Of a DNA stretch of 64,000 bases, positions 35,712 through 46,533 are shown piece after piece (position 1 is the stretch's first letter; the number at the start of each line of letters is the position of its first letter). The notes under the pieces were generated by a model. The model did no database searches. It worked only from the letters and a program-made list of their open reading frames with translations, and had not been told where the DNA came from. Made by a program: the position numbers and the translations under genes. This stretch comes from Neoscytalidium dimidiatum (taxonomy: Eukaryota > Ascomycota > Dothideomycetes > Botryosphaeriales > Botryosphaeriaceae), in contig CM074705.1 in NCBI GenBank assembly GCA_037367355.1, forward strand, positions 434,001 through 498,000, read 5' to 3'.

Positions 35712-36126
35712 ATGGTGTCGGATGATGGATCTATGAGTTCGTTCGTTCCCGCAACTCCGCGCGGCGAATGCGGCATATTTGAGGCACGAACAAGCACACC
35801 CCCCCTTGTGGAGCGTGATGCGCCATTAGGACATGGTGGTGAGTCTGGCTGCTCTTGAGCAAGTAGGCGCGTCTGGATTAAGCTGACTTTCGCCTAGGAC
35901 TTTACTGGCTGAACTTCATAAATTTTGAAGCCTGTGCGGGCTGTGGGCCTTCGGTGGGTCGATGCCAGTTGGACTGCTTGTGATTGGGCTATGATCTGCA
36001 TCGTGACCGCAAAACTTCGTGAAGCAGTCTGTCCGCCATTTCGCTTCAGTCTTGTCTCGCAGCCTCTCGCGTCCACCTACCGAAAGACATCAAAGGATGT
36101 GTTCTTCACGACCGCCGTCAGCACAT
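35712..36126. other. intergenic
   Basis: 415 bp holding the 3' region of the small membrane-protein gene and the promoter of the HET gene. Nothing recognised. Confidence 0.5.
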
Positions 36127-37877
36127 ATGGAGTGTTCCATAAGTGATTGTGTTGCTGCGGAAAACCAAGGTTCTGGAGAAGACGGGCAGGATAGCAATAC
36201 CGTATACACAGCTTTGCCCGAATTTCACATGCGCCTGTTGCACATATTACCTGGTGAATGGGAAGATGATCTCTGTGGTCGCTTGATTACTGTACCACTG
36301 GAAGGAAAGGGCATCTACTACGAAGCTGTGTCTTACTGTTGGGAAATCCCGAACCGCGAACATGAGCTCCGCCTGCCGTGCGGGCTGATGAAAATTACCA
36401 GCACTTGTAGAGATGCCATTCGAAGATTCAGATACCGTGATCGCCAAAGGTGAGTGTATGTCGCCGGTTACACTTCATATTCATGGAGCTGATCGTGTTT
36501 TTATATGAAAGAACCGTCTGGATCGATCAGGTGTGCATCAACCAGGATGACAACCAAGAAAAGAGCGCGCAAGTGCGGTTGATGAGGAGCATTTACCGAA
36601 ACGCAAGCCGAGTGCTGATATACCTTGGAGAGCCGGATTCTGACATTGAAGCGTTTTCGAGCTTGAAACGGAAGCCCTGGTTCCGCCGCATATGGGCTGT
36701 ACAAGAATTAGCGGTCTCGCGAGCTGCTGTTGTCGTATTTGGCGTAGCCACGGCCCCATGGCAATCCATTGTAGACATGGAGTCGGATGAGTCCCTGGTT
36801 ACGGGAGGTACAGGATCGGTCCTCTCCGAGACAATCGCTGATACTCGACCCGATATATTCTCCTATGCTGCCGGCTCTGCGCCGTTACGGTCATTCCTTC
36901 GGCAGCTGTTGCAGACAAGGCATTGTGAAGCCACAGACCCGCGAGACAAAATTTTCGCTGTCCTCGGGCTTCTCGGTGAAGACGAACTTCGTCATTACGA
37001 TTCTATCATTGACTATTCGTTGACGCTCGAGGAAGTGAATTATGGGACTGCTGTAAGCATCATGCAAGCAGAAGAGTCTCTTCGCTTACTTTCTTTTATC
37101 CAAACTCATTCTCCCGATTCCAAACAATCGTGGGTGCCAGATTGGACGCAGCCGCTCTATGACACCATCGGGCTGGATCCTCTTAATGAACCCTTTGATG
37201 CAGGAGGCCGACCGTTTTCTGCCACTGTGTGTGATGACTGTCTCTACGCTCGCGGGGTGTATGTTGACATACTTCAGCGAATGTCAAAGACAGTGGGCGG
37301 CGATGATTGTGCTGGTACGCTGCACTTTAGCACGTCCCTGGATAATGTAACGCTGGCGGATCTGAGTGCAGAGTGGGAGCCCTTTCTTAAAAGCAATTTG
37401 GAAGCGAACTCCGGAAGCTTTGCAAAGTATTTATCAAGCATGGAATCCAAAGAGCATCGCCAAGGATTGAAAGAGCATGTAGAAGAGTTTCTCTACATAC
37501 TCACTCAATTCCCATCTGCTGGGACTGTCGAGACGTGGGCCTCCCAAGGTGAGTCTCGCTACTACAGGGAGAGAAAGCCGTCAAATCCACCTGACCGCGA
37601 ATACTTCTTGACTGCCCAAGGCTTCATGGGTTTGGCGCCTCGAGGCCTTCAACCGGGAGACATCCTCTGCATCCTCCTCGGCGGTCCAACACCGTACATC
37701 CTCCGCCCTTCAGGATGTGAGTTTACTTTCATCGGAGAATGCTACGTCTTCGGCCTTATGAACGGTGAAGCATTGGCTCATCTTAGAGACGAGCTGGCAC
37801 AGTTGGGGCATGTCTCTGCACCTCATTCATATATGCCATGTTTAGGCCAGCCACTTCGGGATTTTGCGATACGGTGA
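36127..37877 (+). CDS. HET-domain (heterokaryon incompatibility-type) protein
   Basis: Cytosolic protein with an N-terminal HET domain, a module that triggers cell death in fungal non-self recognition. Exons 36127-36449 and 36512-37877, intron 36450-36511 (GTGAGT...AAAG); predicted 562 aa. The three HET blocks are clear: YEAVSYCWE, VWIDQVCINQDD (spanning the splice junction) and the region from YLGEPD to RRIWAVQELAVS. Next comes the common DPRDKIFAVLGLL element, about residues 255-270. The C-terminal part ends with the block seen in many solitary HET proteins (QGDILCILLGG-like, here GDILCILLGGPTPYILRP, then GECYVFGLMNGEAL). No NACHT, WD40 or TPR follows, so this is a stand-alone HET protein. 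It sits in a gene-poor stretch beside a P450 gene. Codon use is less GC-biased than in the housekeeping genes, as is usual for accessory genes. Confidence 0.93.
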
Positions 37878-38237
37878 ATATTGAGTTTGGAACAATTAGA
37901 CAGCAGCAACTGGCCTCTCTTCCTCATTGGGTTCTTTCATGTAACAATAGTGCACACGTGAAACCAAAGTTTGTATTTCCTGTGTAGCCTTCGAACGGTG
38001 TCTTGCAGTAATCATATTGATTATTATACTGGAACTCCTGCGACAACCCTTTCCCAAATGAGCAAGGTTCGTTCAGAAGTCTTACGCACCATCCTATCCT
38101 TCCTCGCGACTGGACTTCGTCTCCGCGCTTTCACGGTCCTCAAAACTTGACCACAACCTGAGTTCATCTGAATCCTGGTGAAACTTCAAAGGTGTGCTAC
38201 TTGACCTCGCAATTATGATACCTTTTCCAGAGCCCAC
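37878..38237. other. intergenic between convergent 3' ends
   Basis: 360 bp between the HET and P450 stop codons; nothing recognised. Confidence 0.5.
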
Positions 38238-40027
38238 TTAAGCCTCAGATCTCCTGGTAAGATTGAACTCAACGCCCTCTTGTCGCACGAACCATGAATT
38301 GGTCAACTTCCACTCGGCCTTCGGATCTACCAGCTGAATCTGCCCATCAAGTTAGCACCATCTTCTCCCTAGCCTTTCTCAGCAGATACTCACCTCGTAT
38401 CTCAAGAACAAGCTGGGTACAAGCTTATAAATCTCCAGTAAACTAATGTTCTTTCCGATGCATGTCCGCGGCCCCATGCCGAACGTCAGAGTCGCCCTCG
38501 TCATCAACTGCAACCTGGCCTCCCACGCCGCCTTGCTCTCCCCCTCCGCCTGCAGCCACCGCTCCGGCACGAACCTATCGACATCCTGCCCGAAGATGCT
38601 CTCGTCTCTGTGCACGACCCAGGCGCTCGCGCCCACAATCGTGCCGGGCCGCAAAAAGTCGCCACTCTCCAGCCTCAACCCGCCCTCCGGCACGCAGCGC
38701 TCCAGGATGAGCCCGACCGCAGGATGCAGACGCAACGCCTCCTTGACCACGGCATCGAAGTACGCCAGCTCCTGGCTCTGCCGCCACGTCGCGCAGTCGG
38801 CCAGCCGGCCCTCCCGCCGCGCGCCGTCCAGCTCCGCCACCAGCTTCGCGTGCACGCGCGGGTGCTTGAGCACGAGGTAGATGACGGCGCGCAGGCTGAT
38901 CGCCGTGGTGTCGCTGCCGGCGAACACGTTGGTCACCACGTACGAGAAGACCTGCCTGTCGTCGACGACGCGCGGGTGCGCCGCCTTGGCCTCGAAGAAG
39001 CGCGCCATGAAGTCGCGCCGCGGCTTCTCGACGCCCCGTTCGCGCTCGCGCAGGCGCTCGTCGAGGCGCGCGCGGGCGAAGCGCGCGACCGGGCCGGTGG
39101 TCGCGGCGCCGAGGTAGGGGCGCAGCGGGTTTTTGATGAGGAGGTGGTCGAGCCAGGGGATCTGGCCGATGGTGGCGTTGTAGTCCCTTTTGGGAGCCCG
39201 GGTGTCAGCGTGCGTGGGAGGGGACAGGGTGGCTCGTGTGGGAGCTGAAGGGGACGGAGGAGTGCTCGTCCGGATTGGCAACGTACATGGTTTTGTTCAG
39301 ATCTCGGATGATGTTGTCGATGTCGCGGCCGGAAGAGAGGAATCCGAGGTCTTTGCTGCAAGTGAGCTCACCGATGACATCGAATGCGTAGAATTGGAGC
39401 CAGTCGAAGAGGGGACAGGCGGGAGGACTGCTGTATGGGGAACCGGGTGTTGATGTGTTATTAGTTGCAAAGCGGCGGTCCAGCTGGGAGAACATCAGGT
39501 TAATCATGTTATCGACGAAAGGCTCGAACTCGGTGAGGGTCGTCATCGAATATGCATTAGCGACGGGACGTTTGATGTCGGCATGCCACTGCTCGGAGAG
39601 TGAGGTGAATAGTGTTACAGTCGGTCTGCCATTGGCCATCTGCTGTTGGACAAAGTAGAAGTTACTCTGGGCTGTTGTTAGAGATGCTAATGATATGTGT
39701 ATTTCGAGTGCTGCATCTTGCCTTGTAGAATCCCGAATTGATGCCATATACGGTCTTGATGTCGTTCATGTTCTTGATGCTAACCACATTTGGGCCCAGC
39801 CTAACGTTGTCTCCATACTTTTGATGGAGCTTATTCAAAGTGATATCATTTCTGCCTTTCCAGACATTGTAGAATCTCCAAAGGTTAGTGAACTTGGCCA
39901 AGAAAGGACCTGGAATCCTGCGGATGCCTGGAGTAAAATAGTTGCGTAGGAAGTGGGTGAGGAATGCAAGAACAGCCACAAGCCATATGTACTGCCTGAG
40001 CAGCGTCCCTACACTTTCGAGTATCAT
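38238..40027 (-). CDS. cytochrome P450 monooxygenase
   Basis: Microsomal haem-thiolate monooxygenase. Four exons: 40027-39722, 39666-39287, 39186-38394, 38339-38238; predicted 526 aa. An N-terminal membrane anchor (LRQYIWLVAVLAFLTHFL) is followed by the hinge RRIPGPF. The oxygen-binding helix reads AGSDTT, the ExxR motif is KEALR, then FVPERW and the haem loop FGMGPRTCIG with its cysteine ligand. The region around YGINSGFYK resembles pisatin-demethylase-like fungal P450s (inference from sequence feel, not a search). The first intron (39667-39721) only keeps the frame with a GC donor: AAG|GCAAGA to CCCAG|AGT. Exon 3 is far more GC-rich than exon 1. No biosynthetic backbone gene is adjacent, so a secondary-metabolite role is not supported by context. 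Confidence 0.92.
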
Positions 40028-41456
40028 TTTGCGAAGAGGTTTCTCGGGCCTTAGATCAATCAGTTTAGACCTGCGGTCATAAGACTCGGCCACGACATGA
40101 TTGGATGGGGTATATAAACTACCCCAGACGGAAGGGTTCCGCTCCCCGCACCTCCGCATATTCGGCCGACGGCAGCCAAAATTTACCGATTGATCTACGA
40201 ATAACCGCGAGAGTTTGAGCAAGTGTGGCACGGAAAACTTTCCGTGATTGTACGCTTGTGAGCTCTTGCTTGGTCAAAGGTACACTTGCATGAACTCTCT
40301 ACTTCAACGTCACGAAATCCTCGATATGCCCCGCTGCCTAAGAACACCCCTGAAAACAAAACCTGTATGTCCTCTTTCCGAGCAGAATGCCAACAGGCAA
40401 AAACGACATCTTTTGCCGCTTCTTCATCCACAGGATTTATCCTCTAAAAAAAAAAAATTGAACGACCTTCCACTAATGTTATACGACATGGAGCAATCCT
40501 GATATCCGTGAACAAGGTGCATTGATGATGAAAACTAGTATTGTGTTGGTTTCCTAAAAGAAAGGAATGGTCAGCGTGACTCACCCACCTCTGAGAACGT
40601 AGAAACTGTCAGCGCTGCACATTTTATTACAGTACTACTAGGTTTATCATTCGCCGCAAGCGATCATCCTCCCTTTGGACTTTACTTGGGAGACCAAGTT
40701 CAAGCCCAGCCCTTTACTGAAATATCCAGTCGCGGAATCTGTTCAAGGTAGCTATGGAGATGCATAGTCGTACACTAAAAAGCACTGAGCGCGAGAAATG
40801 CTGCAACTCGTGACGGGTCCACGCGTCACAGGCGGTGGCTCTGTTCTTGCAGTCTGTGTTAAGTATTAAACACGCTGTTCGAAAATGTCTTCCAGCCTTG
40901 TTGGCCTACCGTCAAACAGATGGAGTGAAGTTGAGGATAGAAGAGCCTATTAGATTAATGCTGATCACTTCGGCCTGCTTTGAGCTACTCCCGTCACTGG
41001 TTTACTCCTGTTTGTACAGACTGAAGCACAAGGCTTGTTGACGGCAGGTATAGTGACAATGATGATGCAGCTGATTCTTCGGCAGTGATACAACTTATTG
41101 CTAAGACTTGTCGAGGCCCGCCATCAGAAATACTGCAATATCGAGCCAGAATTGTAGTATACTTACATTCATATATACACCACACAATAGGCGGTTTGGA
41201 ACTAGCCTTTCATAATCCGAGCTCGTCGAGGGAGTACGTACTTTGAGTCCGTCGTGGCTCAAATCTCCAATGCTGTGCAGATCGACCAACTATCTCGCAT
41301 TGTAGAGCAAAGGCAGGGTCCCGAGAGCACTCACAGCAGACATTTCTCCGGCCAGAGTCCTACAGTGCATGCACAAATATCAGAGAGGCAAACCACATCT
41401 ATTAAGCCTTAAGATAAGCAAAACGCTCTCCAAGTCCCCGTAGACCTTTCAACACT
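40028..41456. other. intergenic, P450 promoter side
   Basis: 1.4 kb. A TATATAAA-like box lies at 40111-40118, about 85 bp upstream of the P450 start. The rest is AT-richer and shows no gene. Confidence 0.5.
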
Positions 41457-42446
41457 CTAACCCCTCCTGCGAGTGCTGGGGCTCTTGCCCTTGTTAGGCG
41501 TCGCTGTCGACGTAGCGAGGGGCTTCCCGCTATCCTTCTCTTTCGCCTGAACGGTCTGCTTCCCTTTGCCCTTACCCTTCCCCTTCGCCGCCTTGCTCTT
41601 GCTCGCAGGTGCGTTCCAATAGTACACCATCTGAGCCGCCAGGACCGCATTCAGCAAGAACCCAGCAACGAACCCAAACAAGATCAACGTGTCGCCGACC
41701 TCCTGCAAAGTCGTGAAGATGCGCGAGAGGGAGCCGAGGAGGTAGTTGAAGACCTGCAGAACACACGCTCAGACGTCAGTCCCCGCACAAAGCATAATAC
41801 ACACGTCCCCAGGACCGTTTCCCTCCGCACTCACCGCAAAAGCGCTCAGCTGCCCCGTCCCGCCCTGCCTGTACACCTCGACGATCTGCGGCGCCTTGCT
41901 CGCGATGCTCAGCACGCCGCCGGCCGCCTGCAGCGCGGCCAGCGTCTTCGCGTCGACGATCCCCTGATCGAACAGCGCGTACCCGGCCGCCGCCAGGCCG
42001 GCGACCCACGCCGCGGCGCCGGCGTCCCTGCCCTTGAAATGCAGGACCAGCGCCGCGATGGCCACGTTCTGCACGGCGATCAGGGCCGTCTCGCCGTACG
42101 TGCTGAACGGGAAGCCGTTCCGGGCGTTGTACGCGAGGCCGATCAGGTACGACGTCGTCTCGAGCAGGTAGGACAGGAAGGAGATGCCCTCGGCGCTCTG
42201 CGAGCGCAGCAGCTTGACCAGCTGCGGGATCTTGACCACCGACGACGCCCCGATGATGCCGATGCCCAGCCCTTTGCTGACCGCCAGCTTGACGCAGTCC
42301 GGGTAGTTGATCGGGTCGATGTCCTTGATCAGCTTCTGGTAGCATTTCGGGCCGAGGAGGGAGAGCCCCGCGTCGTGGATCGGGCCCGGCAGGTTGTGCG
42401 TGATGGGCTGGAGCGCGGTGCGGACGTGGACGAGGGCGGCCTCCAT
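41457..42446 (-). CDS. MPDU1-like PQ-loop membrane protein
   Basis: ER multispan protein related to human MPDU1/Lec35, needed for use of dolichol-phosphate-mannose and -glucose in glycosylation. Exons 42446-41835 and 41753-41457, intron 41754-41834; predicted 302 aa. Two PQ-loop repeats are visible: SSVVKIPQLVKLLRSQSAEGISF at about residues 67-90, and SKAPQIVEVYRQGGTGQLSAF at about residues 182-204, where the first intron interrupts. Seven hydrophobic helices can be counted. The N-terminal CYQKL...DC pattern is typical of MPDU1. The C-terminus is a Lys/Gly-rich low-complexity tail ending STRRRG. Start is the first in-frame ATG. The fungal role is inferred from the family. Confidence 0.92.
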
Positions 42447-43158
42447 GGTGGGCGGTTGTTTTGTGGGTGTCGAAGGTGAGCCTAGGGTCCAAAGGGATAA
42501 TTATTATAGGGAAGAGGCCGTCGAACCGGGCTCGAGAGGAATTAAAGGGAGGAAAAGGTGAGGTGGGGCGCGAGGAGGGGATGCGGTCGGGGCGCGCGAA
42601 GTTGTTGAAAGCTGTTCGGAATATTTTGAGCCTCGCTGGGCCGCAGCTGGGCCCGATGATGCAACTGTGCCCCGGATCGCCGGGTAGCCTCGGCGTCTCC
42701 GCTTCGAGCAACCTCACCAGAAGCGACATTGTCGTTCGGCCCACGAAATGACGGTTCGTATATCGAGAATGGTGGCGACACTATCAGGGGATCGAATATG
42801 TAGAAAGTCTTCAGATCCCTTTCAAAGCACATCGTAAGACTTAATGTCCTGGCAGACTTGGCAATCACCAATCGCATCCCCAGAAGAACAACTCCCATAG
42901 CCATCATATCCAGTGATCATTACCCATGAAATAGACACCAGAACGCCTAGCCGATTCATAATAACCCGTTTCCGCTTTGCTTTTATCCATCTTCAGCCCT
43001 CCCTTGTCCATGAGCTAAAATACCATCTCCTTAGCCAGTCCATACGTACACTAGTCCCCTGTAAAGAGACCTGCTCTTATGTCGGTAGTAATGATCATCC
43101 ACTGGCCACCATCCGCATCGCAGAAAAATAGCCTTCACTTCGCGCACCCAAACCGCAC
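42447..43158. other. intergenic
   Basis: 712 bp between the MPDU1-like start and the EVE-protein stop (both minus strand). Nothing recognised. Confidence 0.5.
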
Positions 43159-46100
43159 TCAGGCGTTCCCCTGTCCCTCGTTGTCCCCACCAAACATCGG
43201 CGCCATCGGCACCCCCATGTTAGCCGTCGGGGCCGTGGCAGCAGGAGCAACAGGCGGCTGCACAGCCGGAGCGACGGGCGGCGGCGCCTCAATGGCCGGC
43301 TGCACCACGCCCGCCAGCACCGCATCCGCAGGCTCCAAGACCGGGGGCTCAAGGACGGGCGGCTGCACGGCGGGAGCAGACACTTCTTTAGCCGCCACGG
43401 CCGGGACGCTCGTCGTCTCGACGGCTTTCTCAACGATCTTGCTATCGCCTTCTTCGACTTCGACGGTAGTATCGAGTACAGCAGCGACTGTAGCAGCGGA
43501 AGCGCCATGTCCACCGTTCTCCGGATCGGGTACTTCCTCCGCCGTCGGCTGCAACGACGCCGCGGGCGCCGAGGGGCTGCGGACGGACGGGGCGCGCGAG
43601 CCCTGACGCTGGCTCTTCGCGGATGCGGGTCCGGCGGACGGCTGGCGGGAGCTGGCGCGCGAGCCGCCGCGGGTCGAGGGGCGGGATGAGGGTTGCGGCG
43701 GCGCGAGGCCAGCGGCGGGCTCGATGGTTGTCTCGACGGCCGGAGCGGTGGCAGCAGGGCCGCCGTTAGGCACAGGTTCGACCGAGGTGGCCGTCTCGAC
43801 GACGGCAGTTGTGAGGGTCTGGCCGTCGGGTTTCTTGATAGTCGTGGTCTCGCGCGTAATGACGGTCGAGTCCTCGCCGACAACGTCGTCGCCGGCTTCC
43901 AGCAGGGCGGCAGCGCCCTTGGGCGTGCCAATCGTGAGACCGAGGGCGTCGTCGTCGGGCTTGGGCTCCTCCGGCTCACTGGTCTCGCTGGCTGCATCGT
44001 CTTGAGTAGCGGGTACCGTGTCCGTCTCCTTAGCGGGGGCTGCGGCACTATCTGAGGTGTCAGGAACGGGTTCCGTTGCCCTTTGTGGGACAGCCTGGTC
44101 GACATCCGCAACCTCGCCAGCGACACTGAGAATGTAATTCCATTCGGCTGGACGCACGTTGCTAACGCTGAGACGGCTCTGCTTGAAGAGTTGCAAATTT
44201 TCCAGGGGCTGGCCATCCTTTGCAAAGGCTCTTAGCTTATCCAGGGTAACGGTCTCAGGACGAGCAAATTTACGGCGGAAGGCAACCTTCACGCAATACC
44301 AGGAAGGCTTCTCGCGCTTAGACTTGGCGTCATAGTAAGGGTGGGTAGAATCAAAAGCACTTTCGTCAGGAGTAGCCTCTTCCACAATTTCCATGATGCC
44401 AACGATTCCTGGCGTCTTGCAGTTCGAATGGTAAAAGAAAGCCAAATCTCCCTTCTTCATGGACAGCATGTGGTTCTTAGCAACGTGGTTGCGGACGCCA
44501 TCCCAGGGTTCGGGCTCACTAGCGGCAGCAAGGTCGTCAATGGAAAACTTGACATCCTTGCCGTTCTCAATGCGAGACTCGGGTTCCGCCTTCATCAACC
44601 AGTAGGCCAATCCGTTGGCGGAGTCACGCTCGATGGCAGCGCTGCTAGCGGGCTTCTTTGGTGCGGCTGCTTTCTTGGGTTCAGCTGTCTTCGTCTGTTT
44701 CTTGCTTGGAGCACTGCTCTCGGCAGTATCCTCCTTGAGTGGAGCTTCCTTCGATTTGGCTGTGGATTGGCTTGGCTTCTCTTCTTTCGCAGCCGGTTCG
44801 GCCTCGCTCTTAGAAGGACGACCGCGACGTTTAGCAGTGGGCTCCTCGGTCTGCTCTCCAGAGTCCTTAGCTGGCCTACCACGCTTGGTGCCTTTCTTAG
44901 GTCCTTCAGCATTGGCTTGTGTCGGGACCTCAGCAGGTGTTGCACTCTTTGGTGGGCGTCCACGGGGCTTAGGACCAGTTCCTGTCTCCTTCGTAGCAGC
45001 CTTAGCCTTGCCTTTCTTAGCAGCCGGAGCTTCGGAAGGTGGCTCGGCTTCGTCCTTCTTAGCTGCCTTGCCTCGACCCTTGGGTGCCTCTGTCTTCTCT
45101 TCAATAGCCTTCTTTGATGGGGCCCGTCCGCGCTTCTTTGGCTCCTCAATGGCTTCCTTGGCAAGTTCCTCCTTCGCAGGTTCCTCGGCGGCCGCCTTTG
45201 TTGGACCCTCCGTGGCTTTCGCCTTAGCTTGCCTACCCTTCTTCTTCGGCGGCTCAATAACCTCCTCAGCAGCGCTTTCTTCATGCGTCTTTGCAGTCCT
45301 TCCACGCTTCTTCGAAGCCGGCGCAGGTTCATTCTTCTTCTCTTCGGGAGCCTTAGAAGACTTTCCCCGTTTCTTAGAAGGCTCGAGAGCTTCAAGTGCC
45401 TCTTCAGGTGACCTTTCAGATGACTTATCCTTTGCAGCCGCTCTTCCGCGCTTCTTCGGAGGTTCTACAGCCTCTTCTTCGGCAGGCTTTTCTTCACTAG
45501 CCTTCGCAGCCGGCCTGCCACGCTTCTTCGGGTGCCTCGGTTCTTCGGCAGCTTTCTCCTCGACAGGCTTCTCTTCAGCAGGCTTAGCCGCTGCCTTCTT
45601 TCCACGCTTCTTGGGCTCCGGTGTCTTTTCCTTAGGTTGCTCCTTGGTCTCTGGTTGCACTTCCTTAGCAGTAGCAGCAGCCTTTCCACGCTTCTTAGGT
45701 GCCGGTGTCTCCGCAGGATTTTCTTCCACGGTTGACTGTGTCTCTTTAGTAGCGGCCTTACCGCGGCCACGTCCCTTCTTCACAGGCTCAGCAGCAGCGG
45801 GCTCTTCAACAGGAACGGCAGTCTTTCTTCCCCTCTTCCCCTTCGGCGCAGCAGGCTCCTCCTTCTCCTCCGTCTTCTTCGCTGCGCCCTTCCCACGTTT
45901 CTTCGGTTGCTCCTCTGCAACGACTGGCGGCTCCTCCTTCGCCGACTCCTCAGCCCTCTTTGCCGCCGCCTCAGCCTTCTTTGCCGCCGTCCCACGTCCC
46001 TTCTTCGACGCCTCCACCTTCTCCTCCTCAACCTCCTTCTCAGGTTCTGGCTCCGCGGCAGGTGTAGCAGCAGCACCCTTCTTCCCATGCCTCCCTCTCT

Positions 46101-46533
46101 TCTTCGCCGGCGCAGCAGCAACAGCCTCCTGCTCCTTCTCCGCGACCGCCTCCGCCGCAGCATTCCCCAGCTCCTCGTTCAGCTGCGCACCGGCACCGGC
46201 ACCGGCATCTTCCTCGTCAGCGGCGGCAGCAGCAGCAGTATCCAGCTTCGCCTTCTTCGCCGGGCGGCCGCGACGGCCCTTCGCCGGCGCGGATGCAGCG
46301 GCAGCAGCGTCGCCGCCGTCGTCGTCGTTCTTGCCGCCCTGCTTCGCCGGCGCGTCGTCTTTGGCGCTGCTGCGCTTGCCGCGCGCGCCGGACGGAGCCG
46401 TCGTCGGCAGCTCGGACGGCGTCTCGTCGACGGCGGCGGGAGCGGCGCCGCGCGTCGTGCGCGTGCGGCGCGGGGTGTCTGGAGCAGCGGCGGCGGCGGT
46501 GGAGGCCGCGGATTTGCGTTTCTTGGGCGGCAT
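43159..46533 (-). CDS. large AT-hook-repeat protein with an EVE domain
   Basis: Uninterrupted 1124-codon frame, predicted nuclear. Residues 1-635 are low-complexity: about 20 basic K-K/R-R-G-R/K motifs separated by Glu/Ala-rich spacers of 15-30 residues. Five have the canonical AT-hook core RGRP, for DNA minor-groove binding. Residues about 638-810 form an EVE domain: AYWLMKAEPESR at its start, WDGVRNHVAKNHM, KGDLAFFYHSN, GIVGIMEIV, then KPSWYCVKV and WNYI. This is the core of eukaryotic THYN1-like proteins, a PUA-related fold thought to read modified bases. Residues 810-1124 are disordered, with a Ser/Arg patch near 965-1005. THYN1 is small (about 225 aa), so the long tails are the unusual part. 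The start ATG at 46533 opens MPPKKRKS, itself a nuclear localisation-like signal. A long antisense open frame is a by-product of the repetitive GC-rich coding. Confidence 0.92.
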   Translation of the reverse strand: MPPKKRKSAASTAAAAAPDTPRRTRTTRGAAPAAVDETPSELPTTAPSGARGKRSSAKDDAPAKQGGKNDDDGGDAAAAASAPAKGRRGRPAKKAKLDTAAAAAADEEDAGAGAGAQLNEELGNAAAEAVAEKEQEAVAAAPAKKRGRHGKKGAAATPAAEPEPEKEVEEEKVEASKKGRGTAAKKAEAAAKRAEESAKEEPPVVAEEQPKKRGKGAAKKTEEKEEPAAPKGKRGRKTAVPVEEPAAAEPVKKGRGRGKAATKETQSTVEENPAETPAPKKRGKAAATAKEVQPETKEQPKEKTPEPKKRGKKAAAKPAEEKPVEEKAAEEPRHPKKRGRPAAKASEEKPAEEEAVEPPKKRGRAAAKDKSSERSPEEALEALEPSKKRGKSSKAPEEKKNEPAPASKKRGRTAKTHEESAAEEVIEPPKKKGRQAKAKATEGPTKAAAEEPAKEELAKEAIEEPKKRGRAPSKKAIEEKTEAPKGRGKAAKKDEAEPPSEAPAAKKGKAKAATKETGTGPKPRGRPPKSATPAEVPTQANAEGPKKGTKRGRPAKDSGEQTEEPTAKRRGRPSKSEAEPAAKEEKPSQSTAKSKEAPLKEDTAESSAPSKKQTKTAEPKKAAAPKKPASSAAIERDSANGLAYWLMKAEPESRIENGKDVKFSIDDLAAASEPEPWDGVRNHVAKNHMLSMKKGDLAFFYHSNCKTPGIVGIMEIVEEATPDESAFDSTHPYYDAKSKREKPSWYCVKVAFRRKFARPETVTLDKLRAFAKDGQPLENLQLFKQSRLSVSNVRPAEWNYILSVAGEVADVDQAVPQRATEPVPDTSDSAAAPAKETDTVPATQDDAASETSEPEEPKPDDDALGLTIGTPKGAAALLEAGDDVVGEDSTVITRETTTIKKPDGQTLTTAVVETATSVEPVPNGGPAATAPAVETTIEPAAGLAPPQPSSRPSTRGGSRASSRQPSAGPASAKSQRQGSRAPSVRSPSAPAASLQPTAEEVPDPENGGHGASAATVAAVLDTTVEVEEGDSKIVEKAVETTSVPAVAAKEVSAPAVQPPVLEPPVLEPADAVLAGVVQPAIEAPPPVAPAVQPPVAPAATAPTANMGVPMAPMFGGDNEGQGNA

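Noticed and set aside
42447..43158. Possible secondary-metabolite cluster around the P450
   Set aside because: No polyketide synthase, peptide synthetase, terpene cyclase, transporter or pathway regulator is present within 20 kb on either side.
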